Below, piece after piece: positions 55,861-64,000 of a DNA stretch of 64,000 nt. The first letter of the stretch is position 1, and each line of letters begins with the position of its first letter. The stretch covers positions 271,244 to 335,243 of the forward strand of contig VWZW01002585.1 of NCBI GenBank assembly GCA_013397115.1, written 5' to 3'. The notes beneath the pieces are model-generated. The model saw only the letters and a program-made list of their open reading frames with translations. It was not told where the DNA came from and made no database searches. The stretch is from Edolisoma coerulescens. Its lineage: Eukaryota; Chordata; Aves; Passeriformes; Campephagidae. A program made the translations under genes and the position numbers.

Positions 55861-58800
55861 TAATTACTATAGTGATTTCTAAAATGATTATACAACAATG
55901 TTCAAAGCATATCACAAATAAGAAAAAAAAAAGGGCCTTTTTATTTATAGACAGCTATAACCACATTTATATGCATGCTTGAAATTCCTGGGAAATGTTT
56001 ATACATTTAAATCCAAATTGTTACAAGTTTAAAAGCTTAGGTTACAAGCTCAGCAGAAATGCAAGGCAGGAGCTGCTACTCAGAGAGCAACAGCTTCTGA
56101 CATCCCTTGCTGTTCACAAGACCAGGCTGCTTGTAGCATCCTGGGCTGTGCGGTGACGGGATTCAGCAGGGACTTCTCTAAGTCTATTACAGTTGCTCAA
56201 GGAAGGCAAAGCCATCTATGGTACCAACATCCACTGACTGCTGGACTCAGCGGGGGTTTTGGCAGTTCAGCTGTGTAACCAGCCCACACACCCCTGCACT
56301 GGAGGTCAAAGAAGGGCAAACCCCAGTGAGTTCAGGGAATAATGTAACATAAAGGAAGCTGAACTTACTTGGATACCAGGTAAACTGGATGGTAACCTTG
56401 GTTTTAGTTACAGACAGTTGCATCAGTGCATCATCAGGTTCCAGGACTATTAACAAAGAGCAATGTCTTTGTGAGCCAGCCAGACCCACACTGGGAGATG
56501 GGGGTAGAGATGGTGGGGCAGTGCATAGCTTGGCACAACATAAAGCATAAAAATTGGCCAAATGATAAATTTTGAAGGGATTAACAGGCTTGAGCTGGCT
56601 TCCATCCATTCATTCTTACCAGATGACTGGGGATGCCCAGTGTCATGACAATGAGCATACAGGGACCAGTAATGAGAATCACATTAGAAGAGAGATTTAA
56701 CTACAGCTGAATATTGCAACTGCTATAGTATGCTTGTGCTGTGATTTCAATTGATTGCTGCATCACTCTGCTAAATTAAACTGCCATGTAATGCCAACTA
56801 TACCAAATAAGTAAATTTGATATTAAACACTCCTCATGTGGAGTACCTAAATCACCTGGTCAGAGGGTATTGGACTCTGACAAGCCGCCAAGAAGTAAAT
56901 TTTTCATCTATAAGGTGTAGGATCTTTTGAGTCCTGCTGACTTGTGAACTGAGGAGAAGCTATGATCTGGGAGCTGCTACTAATTGTCAGAGATGTAAAA
57001 TACTGGAACTTGCATTTCACATGAAGCTTCCAAAGAAGTGGTGGGCCCATTCTGAATAGGAAACAGTGGTATTGCAATACAGGACCACAATTCACAGCTT
57101 GAAATAAGAGGGAACATATATTAATGCTCCCTTTACTGTAACAAATTAATGACTCGTGTTCAAATGTGTCTGCATCTTACTGGGATTAGAAAGGTGGAAT
57201 GCAATGCCAGTGTCCTCGAAACCCTTCATAATAGTTAACAGGTTTATGCAGGGACTGCTCTCCTTAGATTCAATGGGAAACTTCTCCAGAACAGTTATAA
57301 TCACAGAGGATAAATAATGTGAACAATGTCCCAGTGAGAAGTCTGCGACTACCAGAGCTGCTCCAACTGGCCAATAACGACAAGAAGTATAATTTCCTTA
57401 TTGGTTTGGGTAATTCCCTAAGTAAAAAGTGTCTGTCTTTCCTACTATTTTAAAAAATTTTAAAGAAAAAATTTCTGTAGTCAAAGCAAACAGGCAAATA
57501 CCAGATGTGGATGCCAGGTGACCTGCACAGATGAAACAATATTTGAGAGTAGGTCTTCATAATGCTACCAGCTGGTGGGACTGGCTTAGATTCTGTGATT
57601 TTATGTCTTTTGCCTGACTGCTGAAAAAGACAAAGAGCAATTACTTACCTTCTTTCTAGTATTTAGAGTTCATATAGCCTTGTCCATATATATTCTGCAG
57701 CTATTGCCACAGTTACTGGCAGAAGGTCCTGAGCTGTTCCGTAAGTGAAACAGCTGTATCAAATTCAAACTAAGAAGCCACACTAAAGTTTATAGTCTGT
57801 CTCTATGCATAGAAATAGCTAGGATATCTGCACGCACATACACACAGAATACAGTTCCATAATCTCTCCTTCTTATGAGAGTACTCATAAAAAGCAGCAG
57901 AAGTGTTTTTTCTTTGCTAAAATGCACAGTAAAGTATCTTGTGATGCCTGAGAGAGCTGTTTCGGAGCACACATTCATGAAAGGTGGTACATACATTTCA
58001 GCTGACATTGCCTGATCCTTAAATAGGTCAGTAAAGACAGCAAACAACGCAAAAAATTTCTATACAATGACATCTGAAATGTACAGAGAGACAATTTCTA
58101 CATAGATTTGTGGTTTGAGGAAGACAAAAGAGGTGGGAATTTGTTGGTTTTAAATGGCAAAATTTCTTTAAAAAACCCCAGACCTTTAGAATGTTACAAA
58201 GAAGGTTAGGTTGTATGAACATTATGAAAGAGAGAATATGGTGGAGAAATAGTGTTAAAAGACCACCAAACTTTTACTCTGTTGATTTATCACTGACTGC
58301 AGTAAATGCTGCTAAGCAAAGCTTCCTTAAAAATGCAGTGTGGGATTGAAAGCCCTATCTCCCCTCCATGTTTATTCATACTTGCACCTACCTCTAAAAA
58401 TATGGAATATATTAAAAAAACCTGATACAGCCAGAGAGAAAGATAAAATACATCAGTTTAACAGCAGACACACTTGAAGAATCACTTCACACAGGTCCAT
58501 GACTGCAAATTCAAGGAACTCTTGTGGAAGAGAAATACTTATCAAATAAACAAGAAGATAGGTAGAAACCATAAGTGTCTACCTATTGAAAATATGCAGC
58601 TTCTGAGAAGAGTTCAGACGATTTCCTAGAAAGGGGTAGCTAAGGATACAAATCTCTCAGGACTGACCGACATCTTTTACAGTTCCTGTCAAACTGATTT
58701 TGTTAGCAGATATGATAGATTATAAGAAGTGGTGGTAACCTAAGAGATTTTCTCAGGCAGTTTTGGTATTAATAACCTACTATACTCACTGATGCAATGT

Positions 58801-59034
58801 AACTTTCTGTTTCTTGTGGGTGTCTGAAAACTTCTGATAAAATAATAACAACAATAACAATAATATACAACTTTAGGACTGATAACAGAACTATTTTGTT
58901 TAGGCTGAATTGCATAAATACTCAAAAAGTAAGACACTGTCTGCTACATATGGCATCTATTTTTTCTTGAGCTCATCCAGGAAAGGATCTCCTGATTTTT
59001 CCAGAGTTCTGTATGAATTGTGTAGGTGACTAAG
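55861..59034. other. Intergenic, no gene recognised
   Basis: About 3.2 kb. Donor-like sites exist on the minus strand (for example AAG|gtaagtaat at about 57646), but the sequence upstream of that one has stops in all three frames. The longest open frame (56247-56609, minus, 120 codons) shows no family resemblance or splice context. Confidence 0.6.
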
Positions 59035-59380
59035 TGTCCTGGTTCCAGCCAGAACAGGGTTAATTTTTGCAGTAGTCAAGAGGGGGCACAGTCCTCTAGG
59101 ACATGGAGGTTATTCTAGAATGCCTCATGTAATTTTCTGGGTATGGGGGAAGGGAGTCTTTTGTTCTTAATACTGCTGCTGTTACTGGTTGTTTTCTTAT
59201 CTCATTGCTGTTCCCAGTAAATTGTTCTCTCAACCTGTGACCTTTGCCTTTTGTGCCCCCAGATCTCCTCTTCAGCCCTCCACAGGGAGGAGGGGAAGGG
59301 GGAGTGAGTTAACGACAGCCTGGTTTGGAGAGTCTCAGTGGGAGCACTAAACTGGGGAGTGCCATTCCTAAACCAGAACA
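59035..59380 (+). mobile_element. Solo LTR, avian ERVL-like endogenous retrovirus
   Basis: A 346-base LTR opening TGTCCTGGTT and closing AACCAGAACA, with the imperfect terminal inverted repeat typical of a common avian LTR family (consensus ends near TGTCCTGGTTT and AACCACGACA). It is flanked by CTAAG on the left and CCAAG on the right, a 5-base target-site duplication with one mismatch. A polyadenylation-like AGTAAA followed by TTGTTCTCTCAACC lies at the expected internal position. There is no internal retroviral sequence next to it, so it is a recombined solo LTR without genes. Confidence 0.8.
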
Positions 59381-60555
59381 CCAAGGAATCTATGAATCTT
59401 TGGAACTAGAAATAGTGATATTGATGTCATCAATACTGAGCTAAAGGCAGACCCAACAGTTTGTGCTAAATAGGCTGTGCCCTTGCTTTCAGAACTTGTT
59501 TCTTTCAAAGCAGGGGTGCTTTGGTGAATCAGAATTCCTACTGGTGGATCTGTTTTGGTAAAGCTGAAAAAGTAAATATTGATAAAGAATGTAATATTTG
59601 ACCATACTTCCACAATCAAATTGTGAATTTTCATGTTTGTTAGAGCATTTATTATTTGCTTATAACTTCTACAACAACATATCAAAAAAGTAAAAATAGA
59701 AGCTATGAAGTATTTGGCCAACACCCTTTTCCTTGTTACCATTTGAAAGTATTAAATACTAGCATATTAAATATCCTCATCTTACCAATACTGTATCGCT
59801 TGGCCTTTGTAGAGGTTATGAATTTTTGAGCTCTTGATACCACCTTTCCTTCTGGTTGAACTATGGTCAAAAAATATTATTTGCTGCTCAGTGATATATC
59901 ATGGGCACAATACATGGTCAAATAATTTGTTTACTTCCTAAAAGGTCCAAAAAAAATATTTATTCTCAATTTCTACTATTTTATGTAAATTTATTTTGAT
60001 GCACCATAATCCAGTAATAAAAGCTCTTGTCAATTGGAAATAATGAAAATGCTTAGTTTTTGTAAAAGAGGCTGTTTCTTCACCTTGTAATGGACATGTC
60101 CATAGAATAGTATCCTTTTCAAAGTTGCCTTTATTTGACCGCAAATGGTAGAATCTATAATACTGTAAGTATTTCTTTTTTATAGCAAAGGACTAGCTCT
60201 GGACTGTGTGACTGCTGTCAAAAATCTCTAAATAGCATCCAAGGTATTCTTTTAAAACATTTTCTTACTGATCATTTAAATTGTCAGCAAAAATGAATAG
60301 TAAATGGTACAAAAGGATTGTATTACTGGATGATGGCTGGTACTATGTAAATTGATTCAGCAGGTATAATATTCTGATGATGCCATTGTCAGCAGAATAC
60401 TAATGGTCAGGAACAAAGTATGCAAAGAGGATTTACCTATGCCAGTACAGGTAGTAGAGCACTGCACCTCATGGGACGGAGGTGACTTGTAGAGTACCCC
60501 AGTCTTTGCATTCTGTATGTTTGTTTTCAAATTATTCAAAACTGAATTGGAAAGG
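59381..60555. other. Intergenic, no gene recognised
   Basis: About 1.2 kb of AT-rich sequence between the solo LTR and a CR1 fragment. A 124-codon minus-strand frame starting inside 59368-59742 overlaps the LTR edge and has no supporting features. Confidence 0.6.
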
Positions 60556-60705
60556 AATGAAAAATAAGGTGATGAATGTCACTGATGATTCTAAGCACAG
60601 TACAGACTGTGTCTGACTATGTGGAGTTGCAGAGGGATGTCATGGTATCATGAGACTGATTATAAGAGGGCAGGTGAAATTCAGTGTGGGTAAGTGAAAA
60701 GGTGT
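60556..60705 (+). mobile_element. Old CR1 LINE fragment, plus strand
   Basis: The order of phrases follows CR1 late ORF2: GGTGATGAATGTCACTGATG, ATTCTAAGC, then a GTTGCAGAGGGATGTCATGG segment and GGTGAAATTCAGTGTGGGTA as the decayed ATGAAATTCAACAAGG block. It is interrupted by several small indels. The alignment is from memory. Confidence 0.6.
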
Positions 60706-63432
60706 AAGTCAGAAATATATTTTTTCATACACAGTACTGTGTGCCCATGCAGCAACACCGAGCTGTGTCCCAAGGATGAGGTGAACACTCAAAGCCCTCT
60801 GCACCAGGCAAGTGTAACCTGGCCACATAGGCCGGATGAAAAAGCCTTTTCAAGCACACTCAGTTTGGAGAGAACTGAAGAGTGGCTATAAATACAGAGG
60901 TCAAATCATTCTCTTTGTGGTAGAATGGGGACTGGTACTACAGGATTCATAGTTAACTCTTACCTGAATTTTACTCTGACAGCATTGCTGTTGTCACACA
61001 GTCCAGCTTATACATTTAAAATGTACATACAGCTGTATATATGCAATGGCCTGGCATTTCTTCATACAGTAAGGACATTTTTGATTCAATTCCTTACAGA
61101 AATCAAATCTTCTTGAAGTTGTGTACAATGACAAGTAAACTGTTCCTTGTCATTATAAACCTATCCTCAATTAAAGGATATTTTACAACCCTTATTTGAA
61201 TTTTTTTGACAGCTGACCTCCACTGATTTTAAAACATTCAGCTTCTTTATTTCCAGCCTATCAGACTTTGACTTACTCAAAAGAGTTAGATGCAAAGCTC
61301 CCAAATGATCACAGTACAAACTGACAACACTTGCTGTTAGTCTCAGACCTGGCATATGTTTCCAAACGTACAAAACTGAAATACAGGCAACAAATTAGAA
61401 ATAAATAATCACATGAAGAGAAGACAAAAGTTGTGCTGCTTAAGATGATACAGAGCAGAATTGAGGTTCAGTACTTCAATCAGATCTCTTGCTTTGGCAT
61501 ATGCCTAAAGAAATACTTTCCGAACAAATAAGCAAGGGGAAGAAAATAATCTTTTCAGAGCAAAATGAGAAGTTAACAAAATAGAATGTTTTTTCCTAAG
61601 ATACCTGAAAAGATACCATGTACATTATCCTGCAGTGGTCATTGGAGTGGATACTTACATCTAATAAATTCAAGAAGGTTCTACAAGAAAAAAGGGCTTT
61701 GTATCTGTATACTTATCTATAGATTGGAAAATGTAGGTCTCAACTCAAAGCACAGCAAAAATAATGGTGAAATTCCCATTGATTTCAACAATCTTTTATA
61801 CACAAGAAGAATTTCCTTCGTCCTAAAGCATTGGTACACACCTCCCTCAGTGAAATTTATGTATGTACACTGACCTTGATAGGTTTCTTTTTATAGTAGA
61901 GGAGCAGTGAGCCAAATGGATTTTGATTCTCACAGAACTTTCACTACACAAAGTAATGACACATTTTATTCTCCTTCATGGCAAAATATAGTACCAAAAC
62001 ATTCAATTAAAATCAGCGCTTGGATAGGTGAATCACTGTTCTGTCACAGAAAGTGACTTCTAAAGAGTTCTCTCTTTATACAGGCTAACTACTTTTTGTC
62101 AAGTGAAGAGATTAATTAAAAGACAGCTGAATTAAATCTATACTTTCCTCATATCATCTATATAAGCCAATGTTATCCTACTATGTTATATTTAGCATAC
62201 TACAACAAATGGAAGGGGAGAAAGGACAGTCTCTCTGTCAAGATTCAATATTCCATACAGTGACAATACACGAGTTATTTAATTACAGCCATCTGCATTC
62301 TGTAGCAGATGAACAAGGAATATATGGTATATGACTGATGAGCTTGCTATGTCCTTTGATGACCTCTCAGCAAGTAAGCATGACTGCTCATGCTTAGCAT
62401 GGTCACAGACTACACTTTCCTTGTTTATGTGTTGGTATCACTGTAATACTTTGCCTGGAGCCTGCTGCTCTTCAACTAGGTGAAGGATTGTGCTTGATTC
62501 TGCCAACTACACAACTAATAAAGCATATTACTACTGCTTTCTACAGATCTCATCTCTTTATCAAGTATTCTAACCTGGAACTTCACTCAGAGCTTACTAA
62601 CAGGAAGAATTACTGTTTCTGTACGGAACCTGTTCATGGTAAAACAGCATTAACAAAGTATGTGTGAAGAGTGGGTAATGCAGGAGCTTTTTCGTGTAGC
62701 TGTCATGCTGTGCTTCATGGCAAAAGGAGGTTTAAATTCTGCACCTGCCTTAGGGAAGAAAAAGCTTCCCTTACCGCTCATGAAGGTGACTGAGTGACTG
62801 TACACACATATTTGCTTTTACAATTTTTTTGTCTTCAACACTTAATAATTGAAAACAATTGCCTCCATCACTAGATAGCCACACCTGTTAAATAAATAGT
62901 CACTCTGAAAGCAGAGACTGCTTTCTAGTTAATTAATATTTTTTGAAAAGAGTACCTGTCTACTTCATCAAGTGTAAAAGTGCCATTTATTTTCATAATT
63001 GTCTGTAAACTACTGTGCATAGACTAAACTGATTGAACACAGAACCTAATTTATAAAGAAACCTCTCCCTGTTGAATGGAGATTTCTTTGTAACAAAAAA
63101 TGATTTACAGACAGCTTCCTCAGTAATTTCTACAAAACCCTAAAATAAAGGATTTCCACACTAAAGATCAGTTTCTGCTGATGGTACTGCTGCTGAATAA
63201 CTATTATTTTAGAAAGTTTCATAATTTAAATGTGACCACTGACAGAAATGGTACAAACCCTGCAAAACAGTGAGTCCAGTAATTGAAAATGCCTGAAATT
63301 AATAATTTTGAGCTTGGTTCCTCTGAAAGTTCCTCTGGAACTTTGCCAAAACAGTTATAACAGCAGATTTGGACCCCTTACATCTTTACTTTAATACTTA
63401 AGGGGGAAAAAAAAAAAGAAAAGGTTACTTAC
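60706..63432. other. Intergenic, no gene recognised
   Basis: About 2.7 kb of AT-rich sequence. All open frames are under 100 codons. No repeat family, RNA gene or convincing exon was seen. Confidence 0.6.
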
Positions 63433-63610
63433 ACTCAAATTCAAAATTACTTTCTTTGTATACATACCTCATTTCCATAAACAGAGAGAAATTACTATGT
63501 GAAAAAGCATTCCATGTGGCAAAAGTCTGGTGTTTAGAAATACAAACCTTGGAAATATGGGGCTCCAGTTTGTGGCCTTCTATACTGCAAATAGCAACCA
63601 TGGACTTGTG
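63433..63610 (-). other. Candidate protein-coding exon, gene unknown
   Basis: On the minus strand a good acceptor (gttatttttcttcag) is followed by 178 bases open in one frame, ending at a consensus donor GAGT|gtaagtaa. The peptide starts HKSMVAICSIEGHKLEPHIS and continues through FATWNAFSHSNFSLFMEMRY. An alternative donor ATGAG|gtatgt lies at 63468. I do not recognise the peptide. The next gene on this strand in human is CATSPERB as I recall, but I could not match this peptide to it. A 59-codon open frame with splice-like ends can occur by chance, so this is a suggestion only. Confidence 0.22.
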
Positions 63611-64000
63611 CTGAAGAAAAATAACACATTAAGCATCAATAGGTAGTAGTATAATGGCCCTGCAACTATTGTACAGACTACCAAGAAACTAAGAGTAGAC
63701 TATACTTAAGATAGGAATGAATTTAAAGTCAGGAGAAGGCAAAAACTACACGTGTGTTGGAGAAGGGAAGCTGGAAATAAAAAAAAGCTTCTTTTTCTCA
63801 AGAGCTGAGTAATGTTGTTTGCCATGAGCTATCCGGGAAAGGCTCCTCATCCCTCCCAGCCGTGCCAAGTGTCGCAGCTGTGCCTGCATGCAGCAGCAGG
63901 TCTGTGCACTAGGCGGGGCTGCAGAGCGAAACGATCATTCTATGAAAAATAAAAATAAATCAGTAGTGATTGAATCTCTTTGGCATAAAAATAAATCTAT
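63611..64000. other. Right edge, nothing recognised
   Basis: About 390 bases. A short more GC-rich stretch (about 63830-63930, with GTCGCAGCTGTGCCTGCATG) stands out from the AT-rich surroundings but shows no gene or repeat I know. Confidence 0.5.

Noticed and set aside
56247..56609. 120-codon minus-strand open frame
   Set aside because: No family resemblance, no convincing splice sites and no promoter context; expected by chance in 23 kb of intergenic DNA.
57646..57740. Possible minus-strand exon ending at a strong gtaagtaat donor
   Set aside because: With the nearest good acceptor all three frames contain stops.
1..64000. CRISPR arrays, tRNA or rRNA genes, operons or other prokaryote-type systems
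   Set aside because: No regularly spaced repeats, cloverleaf genes or gene clusters were seen. The spliced gene and CR1 repeats show this is avian nuclear DNA.

Overview
The window is nuclear DNA from a vertebrate, almost certainly a bird. It holds one large intron-rich gene with GT-AG introns and a CpG-island promoter. The dispersed repeats are CR1 LINE fragments in both orientations, an old CR1/L3-like LINE and a TGTCCTGG...CCAGAACA solo LTR of the avian ERVL-like kind. There is no sign of bacterial or viral gene organisation. The species cannot be named from the sequence alone.

Positions 2186-39554, minus strand: PPP4R3A (SMEK1), regulatory subunit 3A of protein phosphatase 4. I placed fourteen coding exons to the base. 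All have GT donors and AG acceptors, and their phases join into one uninterrupted 784-codon reading frame. The frame covers the N-terminal EVH1/PH-like domain, the SMK-1 region, the ARM/HEAT-like helical body, and most of the disordered acidic tail, which includes a Gly-Ser-Pro repeat. The last coding exon (acidic cluster, basic C-terminus, stop codon) and the main 3' UTR are not in the window and should lie beyond its left edge. Exons 5-9 are tightly packed within 1.5 kb; introns 1, 2 and 4 are 6.7-9.5 kb.

Positions about 39480-40730: a CpG island containing exon 1, the 5' leader and the promoter. On the minus strand there is a TTTAAA element, then a YY1-type AAGATGGCGGC element, then four short upstream ORFs before the main start codon.

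Positions 40731-64000: intergenic DNA upstream of PPP4R3A. I recognise no gene here. It contains CR1 fragments (about 41250, 53349, 55718, 60556), an ancient CR1/L3 LINE (about 50050-51540), a solo LTR (59035-59380) and a scaffolding artefact around an 85-N gap (52012-53425), in which two flanking segments are each present twice. A weak minus-strand candidate exon lies at 63433-63610. In human, as I recall, CATSPERB is the next gene on the same strand, but I could not match this exon to it.

I found no CRISPR array, tRNA, rRNA or unfamiliar multi-gene system. The most useful observations are the assembly false duplication, the upstream-ORF-rich leader of PPP4R3A and the candidate exon near the right edge.
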